NCBI GenBank assembly: GCA_027692465.1 | Contig: JAQEYU010000004.1 | Location: forward strand, 17,855-81,854 | Length of the DNA stretch: 64,000 bases | Reading direction: 5' to 3' | Source: Enterococcaceae bacterium OF42-14pH9A | GTDB lineage: Bacteria; Bacillota; Bacilli; Lactobacillales; Enterococcaceae | Shown: positions 34,415-43,608 of the stretch, in pieces | Layout of the letters: the number at the start of each line of letters is the position of its first letter | How positions within the stretch are numbered: the first letter of the stretch is position 1 | Translations under genes and position numbers: made by a program | The notes under the pieces: model-generated | The model's database searches: none | Seen by the model: only the letters and a program-made list of their open reading frames with translations | Told to the model about the DNA's origin: nothing

Positions 34415-34987
34415 ATGAGGAGGATTACCTATACACGCCGCAAGATTTTGGAAAAAACCAGGCGTTTTATCATTCAAAACGGCTTTGAGAATCTGACCGT
34501 CCGCAATCTGGCCCTCTATATGGACATGAGTACGCAGCCGATCTACAAGCAGTTCGGTTCTATTCAAGGATTGCAGGATGAACTGGTGAAAGACTTTTTT
34601 TCCCGCTTGTCAAAAGGGTTTGCTGAGCAAGACTGTCAACCGGAAGCCTTTTTTGAAGAATATGCCCACTATTTCGTACAGTGGGTCCGCAAAGATTACA
34701 AGTGGTTCACCCAATTGTTCCTTTCAGAGACCCGCAATGAGGAAACGACGCGGTGCTTGCAGCAGGAATCTTACTGTCATTTTCAGGCGTTGTGGGAACA
34801 GTTTGCAGCGGCCCCGTTGCCGGATAGCCGACGTTTGGAGCAGCTGCACGATAACTATCTTTACGTCCTGATTGGCGCTGCGGTCACGGCACCGACCCGA
34901 ATCGACAAGGCTGTTTTTTGTACAGAGCTGCGCCCGCTGATCAGTACTGCCTTCCAAACGGAGCTTTTCAGCCGGAATGTCAGCTGA
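34415..34987 (+). CDS. TetR/AcrR family regulator
   Basis: 190 residues. N-terminal helix-turn-helix TRRFIIQNGFENLTVRNLAL then YMDMSTQPIYKQFGS, followed by a helical ligand-binding domain with no further signature. GAGGAGGGG precedes the ATG. It is monocistronic, convergent with the HAD gene across a strong terminator. Its only clear DNA partner is the 22-bp palindrome upstream; target genes beyond itself are unknown. Confidence 0.82.
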   Translation: MRRITYTRRKILEKTRRFIIQNGFENLTVRNLALYMDMSTQPIYKQFGSIQGLQDELVKDFFSRLSKGFAEQDCQPEAFFEEYAHYFVQWVRKDYKWFTQLFLSETRNEETTRCLQQESYCHFQALWEQFAAAPLPDSRRLEQLHDNYLYVLIGAAVTAPTRIDKAVFCTELRPLISTAFQTELFSRNVS

Positions 34988-35032
34988 GCCGCAATCCGCT
35001 TTGATGTTTTCAGATTCATCCGAACAGCAAAA

Positions 35033-35076
35033 AGGAGCACCGCACCGGCCCATGTGAAGGCTGGTGCGGTGCTCCT
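35033..35076. terminator. Bidirectional terminator between TetR and HAD genes
   Basis: Perfect 14-base arms (35033-35046, 35063-35076) with a 16-base loop; A-run at left, T-rich sequence at right. Confidence 0.8.
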
Positions 35077-35127
35077 GTTGTTTGGATATGGCTTAAAGCT
35101 GTTACGGTCGTGGGAAACGGCCCATTG

Positions 35128-35967
35128 TCACGGGGTTTCCTGATCTCGCTGTTGATGGTTCAGATCCACCAGCTTGTTCACCAGAGCCATTTTTTGCAGG
35201 ATGGTGCGGCAGATCTCATCCATCTGACTGCCTACGGAATAATCAGCCGGCGCGATAAAATCGACGCGGCGATTGGTGAGCAGGCTGGTGACGCGCTCTT
35301 TTTCAGTGTAGACGGCGATGGACTGCCCGCCGTTGACTTTCACCAGTTTCATGCAGGGAACGTCGGTCATCCCGTCACCGATGTAGATCATATTGCGAAA
35401 AGGGATGCGTCGGTCCCGATCTTCGACGAATTCATTCAGCTGATCGTCGTCATTCATAGGCAGGACCCCTTTATTGATGCGAAACAGAAATTGGGTTTTG
35501 TTGGTATAATTGACCGTCAACGCCGGCCAGTCGGCAGCACCGGTTTCATCGTAGTGGAATTCGCAGGCGTAGATTTTTTTGAACTCGTTATGGATCGCGG
35601 TCCCTTCGATGATCTCTGTCAGACCGCTGGAGATGATATAGTGCTCGATCTCCAAGCCCAGCTGGGCACCCAGCTCGTTCATTCGGGCAAACCAGGTATC
35701 GACACCGTTGAAAAGCTGGACATCTTTTCCCAGTTCCACGAAGTCTTTTCGCCGGATCGGCAGGCCGGTGGCTTTGGCGGACTTGATCATATAATACATA
35801 TAGGAAATAATTCGATCCATGTTTTCATTTTCCGCAATCTTGGCTACCTCCTGCCAAAAGGAAGGAACATCCACCCCCAGCTCCGGGATAAAGGAATATT
35901 CCTGCATATCTTTGGTGCACAAGGTCCGGTCGAAATCATACATAAATGCGACGATCGGCTTTTTCAT
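35128..35967 (-). CDS. HAD superfamily phosphatase
   Basis: 279 residues. HAD motif I MYDFDRTLCT (nucleophile and acid-base Asp), motif II ISSGL, and motif IV IGDGMTDVPCM; the C1-type cap lies between motif I and II. Likely a cytoplasmic phosphatase of a sugar or phosphoserine-like substrate. ATG 35967 is preferred to a start 12 bases upstream because it leaves room for AAAGGA. Monocistronic. Confidence 0.8.
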   Translation of the reverse strand: MKKPIVAFMYDFDRTLCTKDMQEYSFIPELGVDVPSFWQEVAKIAENENMDRIISYMYYMIKSAKATGLPIRRKDFVELGKDVQLFNGVDTWFARMNELGAQLGLEIEHYIISSGLTEIIEGTAIHNEFKKIYACEFHYDETGAADWPALTVNYTNKTQFLFRINKGVLPMNDDDQLNEFVEDRDRRIPFRNMIYIGDGMTDVPCMKLVKVNGGQSIAVYTEKERVTSLLTNRRVDFIAPADYSVGSQMDEICRTILQKMALVNKLVDLNHQQRDQETP

Positions 35968-36223
35968 AAATTCACACATCCTTTGTTTAAAACTCTGGTA
36001 GGGTTCGGCAGTTCAGTGGCTGCCGGACTTTTTGTCTTTCAGCACACTTCATTATACCCACAAAAGATGAAAGAAATGAAGCCAGGGCTGACAAAAAATA
36101 CGTCAACCGGGCCGCAGAGCCGTTTGGCGGAAAGCAACAGCGGGATTAAATAATGAATGTTCTGAGTAGTTTTGAAAACGGTGCAGAATAAATAAGAATT
36201 CTTTTTTATAAAAAGCGATCCAA

Positions 36224-36325
36224 TTGCTTGCAATATCTGAGAATCGGCGTATAATGACGCAGTGTCACATGACGGAGCGTCATTTTCATAAAATGACAAT
36301 CATGCAAAAGTTGGGAGGGACCGAT
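36224..36325 (+). promoter_or_regulatory. Promoter and operator of the TetR-EfrAB-like operon
   Basis: TTGCAA (36228-36233), 16-base spacer, TATAAT (36250-36255). AATGACG at 36253 and CGTCATT further on (about 36278-36284) form an inverted repeat across the start region, with another ATGAC half near 36293. This fits autorepression by the TetR protein that follows. The gap to the HAD gene (35968-36227) holds nothing else I can identify. Confidence 0.6.
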
Positions 36326-37024
36326 ATGCCTAAGGAAACTTTTTTTCACCTGACGGATGAAAAAAAGGGGCGGATCATGAGCGCTGCCAAAAAAGAGTTT
36401 TCCCGTGTACCTTTGAATGAAGCCTCTATCGCAAGGATCATCAAGGATGCGGAGATTCCCCGCGGCAGTTTCTATCAGTATTTTGAAGATAAGGAAGATT
36501 TGTATTTCTATTATTTTCAAAGCATGCGGCGAAATTCGCAGCAGGAATTGCAGCAGGCGATGCAAGAAGCAGACGGCGATTTGTTCAGAGGAATCGAAAT
36601 CTATTTTTACAAGCTGGTCAAAGAAGTGCTTCATGGCGACAATGCTGCTTTTTACAAAAATCTGTTCATGAATATGGACTATCGTTCGTTTCATAAAGTC
36701 GCTCCCCACATGAACAAAAACGGTCATCATCGTGGCCATCCCCACGGACCACTGTCTCCCAAAGATGTGCAGGCCTTCTATGAAATGATTGATCTGTCAC
36801 GTTTGAAAGTTGCCGATCAGGAAGAGCTGGCCCTTTTGGTCAAGATGCTGATGCATTTGGTTTTTTCGACGATTGCCGAAGATTACCGCCGCTTGATGGG
36901 AACGACAGAAGAAGACAACGGAAAGGCAATTCGGGATTTCGATTTGAAACTGAGTTGGCTGAAAAACGGTGCTTTAAAAGAGCCCACAGAAAAATCTAAT
37001 GAGCAAGGAAGGTATGAGCCGTGA
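36326..37024 (+). CDS. TetR family regulator of the ABC exporter operon
   Basis: 232 residues. Helix-turn-helix NEASIARIIKDAEIPRGSFY then QYFEDKEDLYFYYFQ; a His-rich stretch HMNKNGHHRGHPHGP (about 130-145) interrupts the ligand-binding domain and could bind metal. ATG 36326 follows TTGGGAGGGA. The stop overlaps the GTG of the first ABC gene (GTGA), so it is cotranscribed with the exporter. It likely represses its own operon. Confidence 0.85.
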   Translation: MPKETFFHLTDEKKGRIMSAAKKEFSRVPLNEASIARIIKDAEIPRGSFYQYFEDKEDLYFYYFQSMRRNSQQELQQAMQEADGDLFRGIEIYFYKLVKEVLHGDNAAFYKNLFMNMDYRSFHKVAPHMNKNGHHRGHPHGPLSPKDVQAFYEMIDLSRLKVADQEELALLVKMLMHLVFSTIAEDYRRLMGTTEEDNGKAIRDFDLKLSWLKNGALKEPTEKSNEQGRYEP

Positions 37025-39411
37025 AATTAATCAAATACCTGGGAAAATACTGGTACGCAATCGTAGCAGCACTGATCCTTTTGGGGATCCAGGCCCGCAG
37101 CGACTTGACGCTGCCGAGCATTACGTCGGATATCGTTGACGTCGGGATCCAACAAGGCGGGTTGGAACAAGTAGCCCCGGATTCCATCCGTGAATCCACC
37201 CTCTCGGCCATCGAATTGTTCATGACCGATGACGAGAAGGACACAATCAAAGACAACTACAAAAAGACCACCGAAAAAGTCGATGGCAAAGAAGTCGCAG
37301 TCTACGAGTTGGATCTGCAAAAAGGCATGACCAAAGGCAAGCTGTCGAAAATCTTCGAACTGCCGATGATGATGCTGGCAACTTCCCAAGCCAAAGACGC
37401 GAAAGAAGCGGGTCCCGGCAAGGAAATCCTTGATATGTACCAAAAGATGGGAACCGACGGCCAAAAAGCCCAAGATCTGGGCAATGAAGCCAAAGACCTG
37501 GGAGAACAAGCCAAGACAGCCGGTGCTGAAGCGCAAGCCGCAGCGGCAGCCGGTGACATGGCGACGGCCCAAGCCAAAGGAGCAGAAGCGCAGGACCTGG
37601 GGGAACAAGCCCAGGCAAAAGGCAATGAAGCTCAGACCTTGGCCGATCAGATCAAGAAAACCAACGAAGAGATGCCTGAAAAAGTGGCCGCTGCCCGTGA
37701 AGAAACCAAAGACAGCCTGGGGGATCTGGGAACCGACTCCATGAAGACTGTCGGGATTCAGCTGACCTTGGCAGAATACAAAGCTTTGGATAAAGATACC
37801 AAGCAGATCCAGATGGACTACATGATCAAAAAAGGTTCGCAGATGATCCAGTTGACGCTGCTTTCAGCAGTCGCAGCGATTCTGGTGGGGCTGATTGCTT
37901 CACTGGTCTCCTCGGCAGTCGGTAGAAACCTGCGCCTGGGACAATTCGATAAGATTCTGCAGTTCTCAAATTCCGAAATGGAAAAATTCTCGCCGGCTTC
38001 TTTGATCACCCGCAGTACCAACGACATCCAACAGATCCAAATGGGTCTGGTGATGACGATCCGGATGGTGCTGTATGCGCCAATCTTAGGGTTTGGCGGT
38101 GTTTATGAAGTGTACAAGACCGGAACCGGCATGGGTTGGATCGTCGGTCTGGCGGTGGCAATGGTCTTGGCTTTGGTCTTGACCCTGTTGGCCTTCACCA
38201 TGCCTAAATTCAAGAGCCTGCAAAAACTGGTGGACCGGGTCAATCTGGTTTCCCGGGAAATCATCACGGGGCTACCGGTCATCCGCGCCTTCTCCCGTGA
38301 AAAATATGAAGAAAAACGCTTTGACGGTGCCAACACCGATTTGATGAAGACCCAGTTGTTCGTCAACCGGGCAATGTCGATCATGATGCCGATTATGATG
38401 CTTTTGATGAACGGAATCTCAGTTTTGATCGTCTGGATCGGCGGGCACAATATGGAAGCCGGTCAGCTGCAGGTGGGGGATATGATGGCCTTCATCACTT
38501 ACACAATGCAGATCGTCATGGCCTTCATGATGCTGTCGATGGTTTCTATCATTCTGCCGCGGGCCAATGTTTCCGCTAACCGGGTGGAAGAAGTTTTGGA
38601 AACTAAACCAACTATCACTGATCCGAAAGACCCGCAGGACGATCACGATTTCGAAGGTAAAGTAACTTTCGAAGGGGTGACTTTCCGTTACCCGGATGCT
38701 GATGAAGATGTCCTGCATCACATCAACTTCACGGCTAAACCAGGGGAAACCACCGCTTTGATCGGTTCCACCGGTTCCGGTAAATCCACGGTAGTCAATC
38801 TGATTCCGCGGTTGTTCGATGTAACGACGGGCCGAATCACGATTGATGGTGTGGATATCCGTCAGATGAGTTTGCACAAACTTCACGAACTGATCGGATT
38901 CGTTCCGCAAAAAGGCGTATTGTTCTCCGGCGACATCAAATCCAACATCAAGTTCGGGAATGTCGACGGCATCTCTGATGAACAGATGAAAAAAGCGGCC
39001 CAAATCGCACAAGCCGAAGAATTCATCGATTCAAATGATGACGGTTATGACCGTGCCATCTCACAAGGCGGGACCAACGTTTCCGGTGGTCAGAAACAAC
39101 GCCTGTCCATTGCCCGGGCTTTGGCCAAGGATCCTAAAGTCTTGATCTTTGATGATTCCTTGTCAGCTTTGGACAATAAAACCGACGTTTCCCTGCGCCG
39201 TGCTTTGGCCGAAAATGTCAAAGGAATCACGCAGATCATCGTGGCACAGAAGATCTCCACGATCCTCCATGCCGATAACATCATCGTTTTGAATGAAGGC
39301 CGGATCGTGGCTCAAGGGACCCACGAGGAATTGATGGAAACATCGCCGGTCTATCAAGAAATCGCTTCTTCCCAGTTGAGCAATGCCGAATTAGGTTTGG
39401 AAGCAGAATAA
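37021..39411 (+). CDS. Heterodimeric ABC exporter subunit with large extracellular insertion, EfrA-like
   Basis: 796 residues, about 200 more than usual. TM1 (about 10-25) is followed by an insertion (about 45-270) before TM2 at about 275; residues 147-212 are Ala/Gln/Gly-rich with the repeated AKDLGEQAK/AQDLGEQAQ. Helical coiled-coil-like, outside the membrane. ATPase: GSTGSGKST, NVSGGQKQRLSIARAL, Walker B LIFDDSLSALD (Asp where catalytic Glu is expected), and VAQKIST in place of the switch His. So this is the degenerate half. It starts with GTG, overlapping tetR by 4 bases. Confidence 0.85.
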   Translation: MKLIKYLGKYWYAIVAALILLGIQARSDLTLPSITSDIVDVGIQQGGLEQVAPDSIRESTLSAIELFMTDDEKDTIKDNYKKTTEKVDGKEVAVYELDLQKGMTKGKLSKIFELPMMMLATSQAKDAKEAGPGKEILDMYQKMGTDGQKAQDLGNEAKDLGEQAKTAGAEAQAAAAAGDMATAQAKGAEAQDLGEQAQAKGNEAQTLADQIKKTNEEMPEKVAAAREETKDSLGDLGTDSMKTVGIQLTLAEYKALDKDTKQIQMDYMIKKGSQMIQLTLLSAVAAILVGLIASLVSSAVGRNLRLGQFDKILQFSNSEMEKFSPASLITRSTNDIQQIQMGLVMTIRMVLYAPILGFGGVYEVYKTGTGMGWIVGLAVAMVLALVLTLLAFTMPKFKSLQKLVDRVNLVSREIITGLPVIRAFSREKYEEKRFDGANTDLMKTQLFVNRAMSIMMPIMMLLMNGISVLIVWIGGHNMEAGQLQVGDMMAFITYTMQIVMAFMMLSMVSIILPRANVSANRVEEVLETKPTITDPKDPQDDHDFEGKVTFEGVTFRYPDADEDVLHHINFTAKPGETTALIGSTGSGKSTVVNLIPRLFDVTTGRITIDGVDIRQMSLHKLHELIGFVPQKGVLFSGDIKSNIKFGNVDGISDEQMKKAAQIAQAEEFIDSNDDGYDRAISQGGTNVSGGQKQRLSIARALAKDPKVLIFDDSLSALDNKTDVSLRRALAENVKGITQIIVAQKISTILHADNIIVLNEGRIVAQGTHEELMETSPVYQEIASSQLSNAELGLEAE

Positions 39412-39424
39412 GGGGGCGAAGAAA

Positions 39425-41272
39425 ATGGCAGAAAATACACAAAAACAACCACGCGGCGGCCGCGGACCAATGGGCGGCGGTATGGGTGCCGGCGAAAAAG
39501 CCAAAGACTTCAAAGGCACCATCAAAAAACTGATCGCCTACATGGCCAACTATAAAATCGCCGTCTTGTTCGTTATGCTCTTTGCGGCAGCATCCACGGT
39601 TTTCAATATCTGGGGACCGAAGATCTTGTCCAAAGCCATCACTGAACTTTTCAACGGCTTGTTGAAGAAATACGAAGGGACCGGCGGAATCGATTTCGAT
39701 AAGATCGGTCAAATCCTGTTATTCATGCTGGGACTGTACCTGGTTGCCTCTTTGTTCGGGGTAATGCAGGGGTGGATCATGTCCACGGTCACACAAAAAA
39801 TCACCTATCGGATGCGTAAAGAAATCTCTGAAAAGATCAACCGGATGCCGATGAATTACTTTGAAAGCCGCACTACCGGTGAAGTTTTGTCACGAATCAC
39901 CAACGACGTCGATACACTGGGACAATCCTTGAACCAGTCGGTGACGCAGTTGATCACTTCTACCTTTACAATTGTCGGGGTCATCGTGATGATGCTGTCG
40001 ATCTCGGTACAAATGACCGGTATCTCTGTTTTAATCGTGCCGATCTCACTGGTCTTGATCCTCTTTGTTGTGAAGTTCTCGCAAAAACACTTCGCAACCC
40101 AACAAAAATACTTGGGGATCATCAATGGTCAAGTAGAAGAAACCGTGGGCGGCTACAATATCGTTCACTTATTCAATGACGAAGCCAACGCACTGAAGCT
40201 TTTCAAGGAACAAAATGAAGTCTTGTACAAATCCGCCTGGAAATCACAATTTCTGTCCGGGTTGATGCAGCCAATCATGAACTTCGTCGGCAACTTGGGA
40301 TATGTGGCAGTTGCGATCATCGGTGGGATCATGGCCTTCAACGGCACAATTACCGTCGGGGACATCCAAGCTTTTATCCAATATGTCCGCAACCTGACGC
40401 AACCAATCGCACAGCTGGCACAAGTTTCCAACATGCTGCAATCCATGGCAGCCGCAGCTGAACGGGTCTTTGAATTCCTTGGTGAAGAAGAAGAAGCCCA
40501 AACCGTGGAAAATCCGGTAAAACTGGACCACGTAGAAGGCATGGTGGACTTTGAACACGTTCATTTCGGTTACACACCAGACAAAATCATCATCAATGAC
40601 TTCAGCTCCCACGTAGATCCCGGTCAGATGGTGGCGATCGTCGGACCAACCGGGGCAGGTAAGACCACGATGGTCAAACTGCTGATGCGTTTTTACGATG
40701 TCAACTCCGGTTCCATCAAAATTGATGGCCACGATATCAGAGATTTCAACCGCGCCGATCTGCGGAAAAACATCGGGATGGTACTGCAGGACACCTGGCT
40801 CTTCAAAGGAACCATCATGGACAACCTGCGCTATGGGAATTTGGATGCTACAGATGAAGAAGTTTACGAAGCAGCCAAAGCCGCCCACGTCCATCACTTT
40901 ATCAAGAGCCTGCCCGGCGGCTACAATATGGAACTGAACGAAGAATCCTCCAATATCTCCCAAGGTCAAAAGCAGTTGTTGACCATTGCCCGGGCGATTT
41001 TGGCGGATAAACCGATCCTGATTCTGGATGAAGCTACCTCTTCGGTCGATACCCGTACCGAAGTCTTGATCCAACAAGCCATGAACAACTTGATGGCTGG
41101 GCGGACTTCCTTTGTCATCGCCCACCGCTTGTCCACCATCAAAGATGCCGACAAGATCTTGTACATGCAAGACGGGGATATCAAAGAACAAGGGACCCAC
41201 GAAGAACTGCTGGCACAAAACGGCTACTATGCTGCGTTGTATAATTCTCAGTTTGAAGAATTGGCCGGCTGA
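39425..41272 (+). CDS. Heterodimeric ABC exporter subunit, EfrB-like
   Basis: 615 residues, normal size. N-terminal Gly/Arg-rich tail (about 1-25), six membrane segments, ATPase domain with GPTGAGKTT, signature ISQGQKQLL, Walker B ILILDEATSSVD with catalytic Glu, and switch His IAHRLSTI. It supplies the consensus ATP site for the pair with 37021-39411, 13 bases upstream. Probably a multidrug exporter like enterococcal EfrAB. A terminator follows. Confidence 0.87.
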   Translation: MAENTQKQPRGGRGPMGGGMGAGEKAKDFKGTIKKLIAYMANYKIAVLFVMLFAAASTVFNIWGPKILSKAITELFNGLLKKYEGTGGIDFDKIGQILLFMLGLYLVASLFGVMQGWIMSTVTQKITYRMRKEISEKINRMPMNYFESRTTGEVLSRITNDVDTLGQSLNQSVTQLITSTFTIVGVIVMMLSISVQMTGISVLIVPISLVLILFVVKFSQKHFATQQKYLGIINGQVEETVGGYNIVHLFNDEANALKLFKEQNEVLYKSAWKSQFLSGLMQPIMNFVGNLGYVAVAIIGGIMAFNGTITVGDIQAFIQYVRNLTQPIAQLAQVSNMLQSMAAAAERVFEFLGEEEEAQTVENPVKLDHVEGMVDFEHVHFGYTPDKIIINDFSSHVDPGQMVAIVGPTGAGKTTMVKLLMRFYDVNSGSIKIDGHDIRDFNRADLRKNIGMVLQDTWLFKGTIMDNLRYGNLDATDEEVYEAAKAAHVHHFIKSLPGGYNMELNEESSNISQGQKQLLTIARAILADKPILILDEATSSVDTRTEVLIQQAMNNLMAGRTSFVIAHRLSTIKDADKILYMQDGDIKEQGTHEELLAQNGYYAALYNSQFEELAG

Positions 41273-41276
41273 TTAT

Positions 41277-41322
41277 CAAAAGAGCGTCGACAGCTCCTGT
41301 CACAAGGAGTTGTCGACGCTCT
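41277..41322 (+). terminator. Terminator after the EfrAB-like operon
   Basis: About 20-base arms with one mismatch (41277-41298, 41303-41322) around a short loop, then T-rich sequence. Confidence 0.8.
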
Positions 41323-41501
41323 TTTTATATACCTGCTGAAGAGGGCAAAGCAGCACAAAAAAACTGCCGACAGTTAGAGCAGGCAGCAGGATCAGATGTG
41401 CAATCCTGTGCCAGTCCAATTGTCAGCAGTTTTAAACCTGCCTTGGTTTCAGCTCTGATTCCGACATTCGGGGAAGATCTCCGGGAATGGAGTCACCGTG
41501 A

Positions 41502-42524
41502 TCAGCGCCAGCCTAAGCCGGGAGCGACATCCTTGATGAAGGTTTCCATCAAATGGACGTTGTAATCCACGCCCAATGTATTCGGAATCGTGATCAAGAC
41601 GGTATCAGCTTCTTTCAGTGCTTCGTCTTGGGACAATTCTTTGACCAACTGATCCGGTTCACCGGCAAAGGTCCGCCCGAAAATGGTCGGATTGCGGTGA
41701 TAAGCCAAGAAACCTACCTGGTCGTATTTGGAATCGTCATCGCCGCCGAACAGCCGCCGGTCGAAGTCAGTCGTAATCGGTTGAATCGAACGAGTAACCA
41801 ATGTCCGCGGTTCGAAGTCATGACCGGCTTCTTTCCAGGCCTGTTTGAAGGCGCGCAGTTGTTTTGCCTGCTGAATATGGAAAGGTTCATTGGATTCGTT
41901 GTTCACCAAAGTAGAAGATTGCAGGTTCATCCCGTGTTTGGCAGCCCAGATCGCAGTTTCCTGTGAACCGGCACCCCACCAGATCCGTTGGTTGAGACCT
42001 TCTGCATAAGGTTCAATCCGCAGTTTGCCGGGAGCTTGCGGGAACATTGGCATCGGATTTGGTTCAGCAAAGCGTTCACCCTTTAACAGGTCCAGAAATT
42101 CCAGTGTCCGTTCACGAGTGACTTCTTTGATTTCTTCTTCGCTGTAGTCGTATCCGAAGTATTTCCAACCGTCCAACACTTGTTCCGGTGAACCACGGCC
42201 CACGCCCAGCTGCACCCGACCTTGGGTGATGACATCCGTCAGGCCGGCATTTTCTGCCATCATATAAGGATTTTCATAACGCATGTCGATCAGGCCGGTC
42301 CCGATTTCGATCTTACTGGTCTTGGCACCGATCGCAGACATCAGTGGAAATGGTGAACCAATCTGAGGTGCAAAATGATGCACGCGGAACCAAGCGCCGT
42401 CGATGCCCAGCTTTTCAGCTTCGACAGCCAGCTCGATGGACTGCAGATAAGCTTCTTCGGCGGTTTTAACCAATGAGCTTTGATCCATCCAATGGCCAAA
42501 ACTCAAAAAACCGATATTTTTCAT
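41502..42524 (-). CDS. LLM-class flavin-dependent oxidoreductase
   Basis: 340 residues, luciferase-like TIM-barrel monooxygenase family. Hallmarks are WFRVHHFAPQIGSPFPL near the N terminus, GTGLIDMRYENPYMMAE and GVGRGSPEQ for FMN/substrate contacts. Enzymes of this kind use FMNH2/F420 or FMN to oxidise aldehydes, sulfonates or other small molecules. ATG 42524 is near GAAGGAGGAAA. Monocistronic; substrate unknown. Confidence 0.82.
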   Translation of the reverse strand: MKNIGFLSFGHWMDQSSLVKTAEEAYLQSIELAVEAEKLGIDGAWFRVHHFAPQIGSPFPLMSAIGAKTSKIEIGTGLIDMRYENPYMMAENAGLTDVITQGRVQLGVGRGSPEQVLDGWKYFGYDYSEEEIKEVTRERTLEFLDLLKGERFAEPNPMPMFPQAPGKLRIEPYAEGLNQRIWWGAGSQETAIWAAKHGMNLQSSTLVNNESNEPFHIQQAKQLRAFKQAWKEAGHDFEPRTLVTRSIQPITTDFDRRLFGGDDDSKYDQVGFLAYHRNPTIFGRTFAGEPDQLVKELSQDEALKEADTVLITIPNTLGVDYNVHLMETFIKDVAPGLGWR

Positions 42525-42772
42525 TGTCGATTTCCTCCTTCTTTATTGGAAAATCACTTACTTTTGATAAGTTACTGCGATTCTACTATGGATCTGAGAA
42601 AAAAGCGAATATTTGTGCCGGCAGAAAACGGATGCGTCAAAAGCTTCATTTATCGTTTTTTTTATGAGAATAATCGACAGCAAAACATACGTTAAATATG
42701 TCTGGTAACTTCGATTGGATTCAGATTTTTGAGGTCCTGTCGGGAGCAAGAGGAGGCGAACTACTGGATTTC

Positions 42773-42781
42773 TGCTATAAT
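42773..42781 (+). promoter_or_regulatory. Extended -10 of the HIRAN gene
   Basis: TGCTATAAT at 42773-42781, about 35 bases before the start codon. No good -35 is needed with this extended motif. Confidence 0.55.
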
Positions 42782-42815
42782 AAAGACAGCGATTTCATAA
42801 AGTGAGGTGCAGAAG

Positions 42816-43208
42816 ATGACAGAAGAATTTGCAGCAAAAGAAGTTTTTGCTTCGATCCGCCAGCAGCGCTATGAACCCAGCCGCTTTTTCATGGATTTTC
42901 ATATCGCGGGCTTTGCCTATTATGACGGACTGGAGATCATACAGGAGCTCAAGCCGGGAACCAGACTGGAGCTGGTAGGAGAACCGGACAATCCCCATGA
43001 TCCAGATGCAGTGGCACTGTATTATCGCAATAAAAAACTGGGCTACATCCCGTCAGCCAAAAATGAGCTCTTCAGCACGTTCTTGTATTTCGGACATCAG
43101 GACTTGTTTGAAACCTATATCCAATCCGTCAACCTTGAAAATCACCCGGAGCGCCAGTTTCGTGCCGTCGTGCGGGTGAAGGATCATCGGAAGAAAAGGG
43201 TGGACTAG
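42816..43208 (+). CDS. HIRAN domain protein
   Basis: 130 residues, almost entirely one HIRAN domain: FHIAGFAYYDG, LELVGEPDNPHDPDAVALYY and LGYIPSAKNE form the typical beta-barrel with the conserved N-H-D(P)-A and GYIP motifs. HIRAN domains bind single-stranded DNA 3' ends or damaged DNA in helicases; standalone bacterial versions are widespread and poorly studied. ATG 42816 with GAGGTG upstream. Confidence 0.8.
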   Translation: MTEEFAAKEVFASIRQQRYEPSRFFMDFHIAGFAYYDGLEIIQELKPGTRLELVGEPDNPHDPDAVALYYRNKKLGYIPSAKNELFSTFLYFGHQDLFETYIQSVNLENHPERQFRAVVRVKDHRKKRVD

Positions 43209-43608
43209 CAGAGAAGGAACATTCCGGAAGCTTCTGAGAGGTGTTTATTGCGATTAGGTGGGGGGATGTGGCAAACGGGTTTGGCGGTGGAATCTTAATA
43301 GTACAGGATCAATAAAAAATAGGAAGTTTGATTTAAGGTGTGCCGCCAGTTGCCAATGAATTAGGGCGTGTCTGAAAACAATTAAATCAACGAGGCAAAG
43401 ACGTTCAGCGATGAGCGTCTCTTTGTTTTTCGAGAATGAATGTGATGGAGAATCGGCTGTGGCTGGTAATCAAGCAAGACTGTCATGCTATAATACTCAT
43501 GCATAAAGTGAGTACGAACTAGTGAGAAACCAGTAGCGAACTAGTAAAATGATGGGTATTTAAGCTATGAAGAAAACTATAGAATCTCAACTAGCAGGAG
43601 GACAAAGA
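43209..43608. promoter_or_regulatory. Upstream region of RhuM gene with repeat end and direct-repeat operators
   Basis: TTAGGGCGTGTCTGAAAA lies at 43361-43378. An extended -10 TGCTATAAT is at 43486-43494. Downstream of it CGAACTAGT occurs twice, at 43515-43523 and 43537-43545, exactly 22 bases apart, with the palindrome ACTAGT in each. Two helical turns of spacing suggests cooperative binding of a regulator. Confidence 0.55.
43361..43378 (+). repeat. Copy of the 18-bp TTAGGGCGTGTCTGAAAA sequence
   Basis: Exact copy of the terminal sequence of the element at 4288-4453; also present at 26163-26180 in the other orientation. Confidence 0.75.
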
